Below are positions 41,314 through 50,742 of a stretch of DNA of 64,000 nt, in pieces (position 1 is the stretch's first letter; every line of letters begins with the position of its first letter). The notes below the pieces were generated by a model. The model had not been told where the DNA came from. It ran no database searches and worked only from the letters and a program-made list of their open reading frames with translations. The translations under genes were made by a program, and so were the position numbers. Location of the stretch: positions 62,001 to 126,000 of the forward strand of contig CAJQUW010014737.1 in assembly GCA_907163375.1 (NCBI GenBank). Reading direction: 5' to 3'. Source of the DNA: Prostheceraeus crozeri. Taxonomy: Eukaryota; Platyhelminthes; Polycladida; Euryleptidae.

Positions 41314-42080
41314 TCACTCGGTAAACAATTGTTCGATAACTTTATCATGAATCTTTTTATCAATATTAATTGTAATGAAGCCGTAATCTTTTGACCAAGC
41401 ATTTTTACACGATTGTTTAAATTCATCTTTATTTCTTATACATAAGTCTCTTAACAAATCACTTAAGTTTCTTGCATTTATTTCAAATAGTATAAATATA
41501 TTTGCATTCTTTCTAATAACACTTCCGTCTAATGAATACATACTTTGTGTTAAATAAAAAACACTACAGTTATTATGTCTTCCTCTTGTGAAATAATTTC
41601 TCTGAACTGACTGATTTCTATCATTAACACAATCATCAAAAATTCCACAATGTTTCATTGTTTTATCTAGTTTACTAGGATCTTGCATATTACCACTATC
41701 ATCTATTAATTGTATCTTTATATGGTTATTTTTATTGGATTCTACTAACTGATTATTTTTTGCTGCTTCTTCACACCACGAACTTATTTCTTCTTCATAT
41801 TCAGAATTTTCATATTCTTTGAATAATGAAACAATTGCTGTTTTTTAAGATTATTTTCAAATCCATATTTTAAAAATTGATAGACGGGTTGTCCTACTGT
41901 TGTTGCATAAATTATAAGATTGTTATAATCCAAAAAATTTGGAGTCGTTAAAATTTTAAATAAAAAATATGTTTTTCCACATCCTGATCTTCCACAAATA
42001 ACTGACAAAACTTTATTAGATAAATTTGGATGATGATTAAATTTAAGTTTTTTTAAATTTAATGGGGGTACTTCACTCAT
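41314..42080 (-). pseudogene. ATP: Polinton B: canonical genome-packaging ATPase
   Basis: FtsK/HerA (A32-like) packaging ATPase. Start MSEVPPLNLKKLKFNHHPNL after CATTAAAAATG; Walker A VICGRSGCGKTYFLFK; Walker B CGIFDDCVNDRNQ; then YFTRGRHNNCSVFYLTQSMY and VIRKNANIFILFEINARNL. The FDDC...RNQ...GRHNNCS...LTQS series is the usual Polinton form. It drives DNA into the capsid. Tail to tail with the polymerase (gap 41258-41313). Fossil, broken. Confidence 0.88.
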
Positions 42081-42180
42081 TTTTAATGAAATAATTTTTA
42101 TTTTACTTTTATTTTTTAAGAAGAAGAAAATTAAACTTCTCTAACCAAAAGATCTATCATAATCTCTTCACCTCCAAAAT

Positions 42181-42549
42181 TTATTTCTTGTCCTTTCTCA
42201 TGTCTTCTTTCTCATTATCTCTCTCTTGTCCTTCAACTTCGTAAGAACCAGGAAGAAAAGTTAGTATTTTCCATGTTCTACCTTTATCAGTAGAATATCT
42301 AAATTGATCATTCACATCTTTGATAACGTTTTGAATAGTGTTAAATGTAGAGAAACTAGTCAATGCAATTTGATAATTTTTACTTTGTTCCAAATGTAGA
42401 ATGGGTTCTAAATTACAAGTGTGTGATGAAGTAGTTGTTATAATTTTTAACGTCGTACTAAATTTTGATGAACCCAAAATCTCTGTTAGATTTTCTAAAT
42501 GATTATTAATTTTGTCAAAATCTACTGATGATAATTCTCTCGAAGACAT
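42181..42549 (-). pseudogene. Polinton B: penton-like minor capsid protein (N-terminal part)
   Basis: Start MSSRELSSVDFDKINNHLEN after CTAAAAAAATG. The strings LEPILHLEQSKNYQIALTSF, STFNTIQNV and LPGSYEVEG fit the N-terminal pattern of Polinton/adintovirus penton proteins (single jelly-roll; typical forms have proline-leucine, then YEIGL, TYNSI-N, P-GSYEI). Situated next to the packaging ATPase. Only the N-terminal part is clearly readable; tentative. Confidence 0.6.
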
Positions 42550-42619
42550 TTTTTTAGTTAAAATTTTAAATAAAAATCATAGATAAAAATCATAGATAAA
42601 AATCATAGATAAAAATTAG

Positions 42620-43432
42620 AAACAAAATATTTCAGCTATACTTTTATAATCCTCTTCCTTGAGAATCTTCTTTCCTAACAGTCTTTTCAATATAGCATGA
42701 ATTTCATTGAAACTAGAATTATGTCCTTCCTTTATTGCAGATATTAAAATATTTAATCTACATTGTATTTAGTAATTCTTGTGGATCATCTGGTAAAAAT
42801 ACAGTTGTTTCTGTTTTAAAACCTTTTCCTACTTTAACTCCGGATGAAATTAATCTTTCTAAATCTTTATATCGTCTAAGAGATTTTACTACACCAACTC
42901 TATCTAACATAGCTTTACATTTTATGAGATCTTCTGCAGCATATTTTTTTAAATCTGCTCCTCTTAAAAGGTCAACGAAATTTCTATCTAAACTAATAGG
43001 TAATTAATCTGGCGTAAAAATTAACCCCCGTAAAGGTTGTGGAAATATTTCTTTTCCACCAAGATAAAATCTTGCAAATAATTTTTTATCTAAAAAGAAA
43101 GTAGAATGTTCAAATAACATAGATTTTGGTAATTTTTTATCTATGTTTGCTTCTAGTAATCCATAGTCATCTATTAATGTTTTAAGTACTGGATCCGCTA
43201 TATCTACCCGTTTTTCATTAAGTTATTTTTCAAGAGTTTTAAATGGTTCGACAGTTTTTTCATAATCAGTTTTTACTTCTTCAGTTAATTTTACATTTTC
43301 AAACATATCAGATTGAACACCAGCTTTTTTCATTCTATGTTGAAGATGATTTTCTTTCATAATATTTCTTTGTTTTATTAACTCTTCTAATTGTTTTATT
43401 CTTTTAAAATTATGAGCTCTAATTTTATCCAT
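42620..43432 (-). pseudogene. Polinton B: conserved-looking gene of unknown function
   Basis: Leftward region beginning MDKIRAHNFKRIKQLEELIK (coiled coil) after TATAAAAAATG. Further readable strings are LPKSMLFEHSTFFLDKKLFA, FPQPLRGLIFTPD and LRRYKDLERLISSGVKVGKG. The composition is protein-like over most of the span. A similar gene next to the penton is common in Polintons, but I cannot name it. Fossil, broken. Confidence 0.5.
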
Positions 43433-43602
43433 TTTTTATATTATATTTTTATATTTTTCTATATATATTTTTTGATTATCAGCTTTAATTTTATCCATTT
43501 TTAAAATATAATATTTGAATTTTGTGGTAGCATTGGAATACAACAAAGACATTTTACTGAACAAATTTTTTTTATTGCTTTGTTGTCTGACATCTTTTCG
43601 TT

Positions 43603-44241
43603 TTAAGTTTTGTTTAATAAAGTTTTTAGTTCTTCTAAAAAATTTTTATCATTTTCTTCATTAGAAATTTTACCATCACTAAAAGTTTTATCATCACTAG
43701 AATTTTTATCATCATCTTTTTCTGACTTTAAATGAAATGATATTTGATTTACTTCATTAGCTATTTGATCAAATTTTTCAATCTCATCTAACGTAATAAC
43801 ATTATCATCACAGACTCTTTGAAAGTAGTAATGTAATTTGTCATAGACTTCTTTAATATGTAAATGTTTAGTTTTTAATGATTTTCGTTTCTTAGTAATT
43901 AAAGATTTATCTAACATTGTAATAAGTGAAGTTGTAAAAACACCTGTACCTGTTAAAGCAGTAGCAACAACAGGAATTGTAAGAGCACCAGAAGATATAA
44001 CAATTGTTAAAGCACCTAAACTTATTGTTAAGAATATGCCAATTCCTTGTGTTACATTCTTAACTTTAGACCATCTCTTTCTTAATTTATCATAATGCTC
44101 TAATCTTAATAATAATTGCGTTTCCTTATTTTTCATATAACGTACTCTATCTTTATGTTTTTCAATGTTAATTTTTTCAATGTCCATTTCACTTGTTTTT
44201 AATTGAGATAACGAAGGATATATTCTTGCAGTTCCTTCCAT
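43603..44241 (-). CDS. Polinton B: two-helix membrane protein, full copy
   Basis: 212 residues as read from MEGTARIYPSLSQLKTSEMD; a longer N-terminal start like METSTGT in the left TIR is possible. Basic coil RLEHYDKLRKRWSKVKNV, two adjacent hydrophobic segments (GIFLTISLGALTIVISSGAL and VATALTGTGVFTTSLITML), a basic turn (ITKKRKSLKTKHLHI), an amphipathic helical part and an acidic, Ser/Asp-rich C-terminus. Its N-terminal half lies in the TIR and is therefore also present at the left end. The topology recalls two-helix SLATT-type membrane proteins, but no sequence signature supports that name. Confidence 0.6.
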   Translation of the reverse strand: MEGTARIYPSLSQLKTSEMDIEKINIEKHKDRVRYMKNKETQLLLRLEHYDKLRKRWSKVKNVTQGIGIFLTISLGALTIVISSGALTIPVVATALTGTGVFTTSLITMLDKSLITKKRKSLKTKHLHIKEVYDKLHYYFQRVCDDNVITLDEIEKFDQIANEVNQISFHLKSEKDDDKNSSDDKTFSDGKISNEENDKNFLEELKTLLNKT

Positions 44242-45003
44242 TTTCGTCGTCGCCGCCCCATCGAGGTTTCTTCCATTTCTGAGGTTTCCATTTTAAAGAA
44301 ATATTTTGAATACAATCTTCTGGTATATTGAGATTACGTGATATTTTGAGACAACTTAAATTTTCGTCTGCCTAAATTTTCGAAATTCTTAGACCACGTG
44401 ATATTTTGAGACCTTTTTAGAATAAACCTCTTTTCAGTATATGAAAAAATCCCAACGAGCTTAAAACTGTTTTTCTGATTTTCTGATTTTATTTTTTATT
44501 TCTGTAAACTCTTTTTCAGTGTATGAAATATTTCCTATACTCATTCTGGAGGTATCTTATTTTTTTACTTTTATAAGACTCCGGAGGTGTCCTGAATCAG
44601 TCATATATTCATTTTGGGGTATCTTATTTTTTTACTTTTATAAGAGTCCGGAGGTCATATATATTTTTTTACATTTTTTGGGGTACCTTATTTTTTTTAC
44701 TTTTATAAGAGTCCGGAGGTCATATATATTTTTTGCATTTCTGGAGGTATCTTATTATTTTACTTTTATAAGATTCCGGAGGTCATATATTTTTTTACAT
44801 TTTTGGGGTACCTTATTTTTTTACTTTTTTAAGAGTCCGGAGGTGTCCTGAATCAGTCATATATTCATTTTGGGGTATCTTATTTTTTTCTCAGTTGTCC
44901 TGAATCGGTCATATATTCATTTTTTTTGCATTTTTGGGGTACCTTTAGTTTTTACTATTATAAGAGTCCGGAGGTGTCATGGACCGGTCTTTTACCCATT
45001 ACT
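43960..45003. repeat. Right TIR of Polinton B
   Basis: About 1,044 bp, the reverse complement of 26065-27099. The 61-bp-period array is at about 44546-44982. The inner part has an additional repeat of ACGTGATATTTTGAGAC (44335-44415). Ends ...TTTTACCCATTACT. Confidence 0.93.
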
Positions 45004-45009
45004 ATCATG
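45004..45009. repeat. Target-site duplication of Polinton B, right
   Basis: ATCATG, identical to 26059-26064; followed by CCGATGAAAATTGAATTA, the continuation of repeat R. Confidence 0.95.
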
Positions 45010-45400
45010 CCGATGAAAATTGAATTAACAATTTAAAATTTCAGTCAAGAAGCACAGCAAGATCTCAACTTTTCCATGAAGACTTGTATTATAATGCGGT
45101 TCGTGAAATTTCCTTTATAATCAGCTTAATTTCCGCTTCATTAAGATACCTGTTAGTAAATTTCCATTGATTTTGATATCTAATAAGTTTCGTGCTACTT
45201 ATAAAGAGGTAGCAAAATTGCTAGTATATAGACATAGGAAAAATTCGCAAAAAATTAGCTTCTCAAAAGTTGATCAAGTATTTTTTCGGACCGCAGGAAC
45301 TCAATCTACGCAAAAAACTGGATATTTTAAAATAAAAATGTCCACTGTATGTTGATATTTTGATGCGTCGACAGTCTACCTACTATATACTTACTCTATG
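45010..45400 (+). repeat. Repeat R, right part, beyond Polinton B
   Basis: CCGATGAAAATTGAATTAAC, TTTCCTTTATAATCAGC and TGTCCACTGTATGTTGATAT match 6837-7200 of the uninterrupted copy. Confirms that B split a pre-existing R copy. Confidence 0.75.
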
Positions 45401-46268
45401 GTATCAATGTTCCATCGTAACAGCGATTCCCGAAGTGGATGGGACCGCCGATAATAGTGAATTTCTCGGATATATAAAAGCTGCGAATTCAACTGAAATT
45501 TTCATGAAATCAATCCTGAAGTTCTTAGCGTTGCTCATTAAGAATTTAATTAAAGAATAAAATCGTATTGTGTAGATGCAATTTCAGCAGATGTTCCTGC
45601 TGAATAAATAAAAACAGATTTAAATAAATAACTAAGTAAATAAATAATAAAATAATAGAATCAGCAAGCCTTGTTGATGCTCGGAAGTGAATATGCTTTT
45701 CTTCCCTGGCCGTGTTCATTTATTCTACTGTCATTCTGTTGTGGAGTGTTTAGCTAGAATGCAGAATGCACTAGCAGAGTGTGCATATTTCAAAGTATTC
45801 AGGTTTTACCCTGATTGGTCGTAAAAAGTCTGTGTAACATCCGTTGCGTTCCATGCATGCTTCAAAGAATTTGAACATGATCTTCGCATGAATTATTTGA
45901 ACATGAATTTTAACAGTTTCAATCAACTTTTACTTTATTTTCAGATATTCTGCAAAATCAAAGACTCGAAGATCTGGGGATGTCGTGGTGAATAGAAAGT
46001 GTATTGACTGAAGCATTTTTACATAAGTGCCATTAATGGAAAAAGAATTCCATGCATGAAAGTGATTCATTTCGACTTAATTTCTCTTTCTTGATTATAT
46101 TCTATTTCCATTCTGCTTTATTTCACTCGTGATACTGCTTGTATCTATGGAAACCTATGTACCGTCCATTGTCTAACCTTACATGTTTTGTAACAACGTG
46201 GGCTTCTTCATATCAGATGACAACAATGTCGTTTGGACAAAAAATGATCTCAGAAAGCTGAAGCGTAG
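45401..46268. other. No gene seen
   Basis: Host sequence. A stretch of AAATAAATAA at 45600-45660 could be an old retroposon tail. No domain recognised. Confidence 0.45.
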
Positions 46269-46345
46269 GAACCTGTGAATGGGCAAATTTTGAGTCGAAT
46301 CGAAATCGGTTCGTGTTTCGCGAATTGAATCAAATCTTGAAAAGA
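46269..46345 (+). repeat. hAT-like terminal motif, left (GAATCGAATCG type)
   Basis: TAGGAACCTGTGAATGGGC followed by GAGTCGAATCGAAATCGG and TTTCGCGAATTGAATC. It resembles, in reverse complement, the block at 49920-50013 (CTAGGGACCTGCGAAG, GACTCGATTCGCGAATC). The pair may be the ends of one large non-autonomous element with later insertions between them. Target duplication not convincing. Confidence 0.35.
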
Positions 46346-47109
46346 ATCTTTGAGAATTTGCATAGGCTTATTTTAGCTTTTTTTAAATTGCGGTAGAGGA
46401 GTATTGAAAGCCTCGTGGATTCTCAATATGAGAAACGAGCAAGTCTTCCAAATCGCTAGCATTTGTAGGCAGTTGTTAATTAATGGAAAAATACGCCGTA
46501 TGCAATTTTCGGGCTTGTTACGAGAAAAGGTACGAGAAAGCCTTGCAGTCACCGGTATGGCTGAGGATAGACGATTTATAGGTAAACAAAGACTATAATT
46601 AGTGAATTCGATATCAAAAGAGTGCAATATTTTATATTTGTGTTATCCAAGCAGCGAAATATCGACATAAATGGACAAGGCTGGCCATGTCATGATCCTC
46701 TTTTTCCAAAGGAATATGGGCCAAAAGGAGTCGCCATTTATGCTGTTCACCAATAAGAAGGTACACATAGACATTCAAAAACGCTTCTGGATAGCTGATT
46801 GAAAGACACATTGATTCCATGGCACTCAATGAAACAAGTAGTCAAAATAAACCGTCTTTATTTATCTGAGATCATTATAGTTTACTCCACTTTATAACGC
46901 GACTTATTTCGATGATCTCTGTTGATGTAGATAATGAGCTAGAGAATGGATATTGGCTTGACATGAGAATTCACATTGGCCTTGTTTTGCCAGAAAGTAG
47001 CTTCATGATGGAAAAGGTTTGTAATCTAAGTTCTTTCAATCTAATCTGATGGGACCTTGACCTAAATCTACCATTCCTATAAGTAATGGCAGTGGGTGGG
47101 AGGACCATA
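46346..47109. other. No gene seen
   Basis: Host or old-element sequence. Short overlapping frames on both strands around 46373-46829 have no recognised motif. Confidence 0.45.
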
Positions 47110-47424
47110 TTCAAGAAATTTTCAAAATTTAATTATTCTCACCCGAAGTGTCTATGCCACAATAAAAGAAAAATAGAGTTTAGGTACAGAGTTAAAAATG
47201 ATTACTCATTTATTAATGATTATTATACTATTTGATTACATAATTATATGATTATACTCAAAGTTACTCATTTTTAAATGAGTAGCATCTCGTTTTACAG
47301 TCAACTGCCTTGAGAAAGGGTCAGGACCCGAGACGTTGGCAACTCTGTACCTAAACTTTATTTTTCTTTTATTGTGGCATAAACACTTCGGGAGAGAATA
47401 ATTTAGTTTTGAAAATTTCTTGAA
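47110..47424. repeat. Palindromic element with 84-bp arms
   Basis: Arms 47110-47193 and 47341-47424 are inverse copies (GTGTCTATGCCACAATAAAA against TTTTATTGTGGCATAAACAC). The loop contains TGAGAAAGGGTCAGGACCCG followed by AGACGTTGGC, a hairpin of the kind seen at ends of Penelope-like elements. Confidence 0.65.
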
Positions 47425-47744
47425 TCATTCCTATGGCTAAATCCTGAGCCCGGGAAAGCAGCAAATTTTCATGAGGTGAAAATCAGCAGATTCTATCATT
47501 TCCATCTTAATTTTCAGAAAGCAATAATAAAATTTTTACAGCAAGTCCTTCAAAAATTGCATCGTTCAATTATCGCTTACATTCTATCACTGTTCATAAT
47601 TACTAACCTCAAACAATTTATTCAGGCTGACTTCACAACAATATATAGTAGGCTAAAGTATATCGACTTTCAAATTCATCACTCAAAGATATACTTGCAC
47701 ATTGTACAACCACAAAGTATTAAAGATGAGTTTATGCACTTAAG
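47425..47744. other. No gene seen
   Basis: Host sequence up to the mariner target site. Confidence 0.4.
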
Positions 47745-47746
47745 TA

Positions 47747-49511
47747 CAGGGTGATTTTTAATTGACGCAAGATTTAAAATTGTTTTTATTCCCTTTTAGT
47801 CGACATGAAAAATGAAGTATTATACATTTCTGAACACCTGAAACTGGGGAATTTATGAATATCAAAGCGGTTAAAGCATATCTATAATCTCCAATTTTTA
47901 AGAAATTTTTATATTCCATTACATAAAATCATTGAAAACGTTACAACAAATGTTCAATCACGTCACCTTCGCTTTCTACAACAAGGTGCAGTCGTAGGAG
48001 GAGGTTTGCAATGGCACTTTGTATTTCACTTGAAGAAAAATTGTTGCATTCTTCTGCTATTCTGTGCATTAGCTATTTCATTGTGGAAGGACGACTGTGG
48101 TGGAAGACACGACCCTTTAATGTCCCCTAAACCAAAAATTGAGAGGGGATAAATCCGGAGATCTTGCTGGCCATCTTATGGAATGCCCTCTTCCAATGAC
48201 TCGATCATTGGGAAATGTGCCTTTAAGAATTGAGTCACGTCTCCATGAAAATGGGGCGGTGCTCCATCTTGCTGGAAGATAGTGGAGTTTTTGATTCCCT
48301 TCTCATACAGTTGTGGCAACATGTGCTGCTCCAACATTCCAAGGTAATTGTTTCCAGTGACTGTGGAGTCAAAGAAATAGGGTTGCAAAACGAATGTTGA
48401 CGATATGCCACACCAGACAGTCACTTTTTCAGGATGAAGCCCTTTCAAAACCAAAACATTGACTGGGCTAGGGCTCCATATGACACAGTTGTGCCGATTA
48501 ATGCTGCCATCAAGCGTGAAATTTGCCTCGTCGCTCCACAGGATGCGTTGGATAAGGTCCTTATTCGTAAGCAGCCAGTTGGCGAATTCACGTCGATGGA
48601 CCTTATCGCCATCCGTTATTTCTTGATGGACACGTGTGCGATAGGGATACCATCTCAACTGCTTGCGAAGAACTGTCCACACATTAGATTGAGAAAATCC
48701 AGTCGCTTCCGAAATCTCACGGGTGGAACAGCAAGGAATTTCGCGGCCACTCGTTATCTCAGCAACAGTCTTTTCCACTTCTTCTTCGCGCTCTTCTCTT
48801 AAACTTTTACGCCCTTTTCCTGGAGAATCGTTTACAGAACCGGTAGCTTTGAAACGAGTCACTAATCGTTGAATCGTAGTGACAGCGAATGGATCTCTAT
48901 GCAACTTGTGTTTGGTCTTATATGCACGTAATGTTTGAAGGCAACTTTCATGATTTTGAGCGTACAGGAATATCAATTCAATTCTCGTTTCAGTAGACAG
49001 AGACATCTTGATCATTTGACAACAGTGCCGTGTGTTGCAAGCCTTTATTCCACACTTGATAGCTCTGTAAACGCTGTTCATCGAGGCTTCATAGCTCCAT
49101 CGCTTACTGATCGCTTTGCAAATGCTTTTCATTGACAGTTCATGACAATGAAGTTATCACCATCAAGATCTCAAAGGCAAAATGAATTAATAGAAGTGTG
49201 ATCAGATTGATGATAGAATGCGTCTGATTTTCACTTGCTACCCTTTTCTATTCATATCTAATATCAAAATTTTTTCTATGGTTGTGATTAAAGGAAGTTC
49301 AATGAAATGAAGTAATTCAATGGTAATGAAATTCAAAGATAAAATATAAAAAATTCTTAAAAATTGGAGATTATAGATATGCTTTAACCGCTTTGATATT
49401 CATAAATTCCCCAGTTTCAGGTGTTCAGAAATGTATAATACTTCATTTTTCATGTCGACTAAGTAGAAATAAAAACAATTTTAAATCTTGCGTCAATTAA
49501 AAATCACCCTG
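47747..49511 (-). mobile_element. Mariner-type transposon with about 170-bp TIRs
   Basis: 1,765 bp flanked by TA on both sides (47745-47746 and 49512-49513). The TIRs start CAGGGTGATTTTTAATTGAC and stay inverse-identical for about 170 bp (left to about 47920, right from about 49340) with only a few differences. Contains one minus-strand transposase gene, frameshifted. Similar TIRs suggest a fairly recent insertion. Confidence 0.93.
48176..49006 (-). pseudogene. Mariner-type transposase, frameshifted before the third catalytic residue
   Basis: Start MSLSTETRIELIFLYAQNHE (an upstream Met at 49132 is possible but adds residues unlike the family). The N-terminus is a helix-turn-helix with TIQRLVTRFKATGSVNDSPG and GFSQSNVWTVLRKQL. 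Catalytic motifs are ILWSDEANFTLDG (first D), VTVWCGIS and IFQQDGAPPHF (second D). The frame ends at TAA (48176-48178). Directly after it, in another frame, WPARSPDLSPLNFWFRGH is read (48125-48173), which carries the third D. So a small indel just before 48176 separates the third catalytic residue, and a further stop follows soon after. Spacing between second and third D is about 36-37 residues. Inactive as it stands. Confidence 0.9.
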
Positions 49512-49513
49512 TA

Positions 49514-49594
49514 TTTGCTGTATTGCACGCAATCATTTGGTAGTTATAAGTGTGAAGCCAGATATCAAATAGAAAGCATTTTGAGGCGGGCTCT
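49514..49594 (+). repeat. Inverted repeat arm, left
   Basis: TTTGCTGTATTGCACGCAAT and AGCCAGATATCAAATAGAAA match in reverse complement 50519-50583 (TTTCTATTTGATATCTGGTT and TGCATGCAATACAGCAAATA). The mariner inserted directly at the outer edge of this arm. Possible MITE-type unit of about 1.07 kb (49514-50583). Confidence 0.55.
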
Positions 49595-50518
49595 ATATTT
49601 GCCAATCATAATTACATTTCAAGCACTATATGTGGACTAGTGTTTGCATAAGTTTGAACTAGACCGGTCGTGGAAATTGAAATTCATAGAAGCTCGGGTT
49701 CATGATCATTGCTTGAATTCAAATAAAAATTCAGGAACTTGAGTTTATTACTACAAGTCATCTGAACAATATTTAGCACGCACGTAGCTGCCTCGAGAAA
49801 AATAGCTGTGTATTCACAAGCTTAATGAAACCCTACGTTAAAGTCGGGTCGAACGAAAAGAGGCCATATATCAAAATTAAACAAGCAGAGCAATTTTTGT
49901 CCAGCCGCAGCGAAGGGATTCGAATTTTTCTCGAATCATAATTTTGAACCGAATCTCGAATCATTAGGCGATTCGCGAATCGAGTCGAATCTTCGAGCTT
50001 CGCAGGTCCCTAGTTGAAAGTGATTCGCGATTCGACTAAAGCTAACCTGAACTTTTTTAGAGACAATTGTTGTATACAAAGTATACACACGTATGTCACT
50101 CATTTGAAAAATTGCTTTCACTAGAACGTTCAAGGACATATGAGACTGACTGAAAATCACTAAAATCATATCACTCATGATGAAATGTAAACAGAGAAAT
50201 GTTTTCTGCATACACAGCACATTCTATACTTTATATGCAAAAATTTGGAATGTTTGGTCAGAAAGCTCATTTTAACCAAGGTGATAAAAAGAATCGCATA
50301 GCAATTTCATCTATTGCTGCATTATTGGTTCTACAAGGTGGCACTAATATGTGATCATTATACACGTGTGGAGCAATAGAAAACAATGAATAATTATCTT
50401 AATCTTGCAAAATGGCATAATAATCAGTTTGAAAGTGAAGTCTATCAAATGAACGTGCATTTATAGTGGAAACACAGTCAATTTTACAAATAAGTTCACG
50501 AGCACCCTTGAAAATGCT
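49595..50518. other. No gene seen (hAT-like motif at 49920-50013)
   Basis: Contains the GAATCTCGAATC/GATTCGCGAATCGAGTC block at 49920-50013, possibly the partner of 46269-46345. No coding region is supported. Confidence 0.4.
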
Positions 50519-50583
50519 TTCTATTTGATATCTGGTTTCACAATTATAAATGCCGAATAAATGCATGCAATACAGCAAATACT
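50519..50583 (-). repeat. Inverted repeat arm, right
   Basis: Inverse partner of 49514-49594, diverged (about 80% alike). Confidence 0.55.
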
Positions 50584-50742
50584 TTCAATAAATCGAAATC
50601 AAAGTGCTTATTTATTAGGAATTTCTGAGGTTGTGAACCGTGTTGTATTCCTGATATCCAATTTATCACTAAGCACAAAATTCTTGGTGTTGTTTGGTCA
50701 GACGATTGATCATAGAAGAGCAATTTTGACTATGCTTCGCGT

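Larger units (their letters stand above)
26065..45003. mobile_element. Polinton B: structurally whole, genes broken
   Basis: 18,939 bp, inside the known 15-20 kb range of Polintons/Mavericks. Termini begin AG and end CT, TIRs are 1.03-1.04 kb, and there is a perfect 6-bp target duplication. It contains the family hallmark genes: protein-primed DNA polymerase B, retrovirus-type integrase, adenovirus-type protease, packaging ATPase, double jelly-roll major capsid protein and a penton-like protein, plus several accessory genes. Both ends are intact, but the coding part carries on the order of ten to twenty interruptions, so it cannot act alone. Nearly identical TIRs suggest a fairly young insertion. 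Confidence 0.97.

Noticed and set aside
42735-43007. 90-codon plus-strand frame
   Set aside because: Opposite strand reads as the protein-like leftward gene at 42620-43432; the plus frame has no supporting motif.
44519-44851. Rightward frame reading YFFTFIR repeats, and its antisense-type partner at 12259-12444
   Set aside because: A by-product of the 61-bp TIR array read in one frame; no start context or conserved protein.
48434-48802. 122-codon plus-strand frame inside the mariner
   Set aside because: Antisense of the transposase catalytic core.
46269-50013. One large hAT element bounded by GAATCGAATCG blocks
   Set aside because: Ends are similar but the flanking 8-mers do not match well and the interior is filled by other elements, so only the motifs are listed at low confidence.
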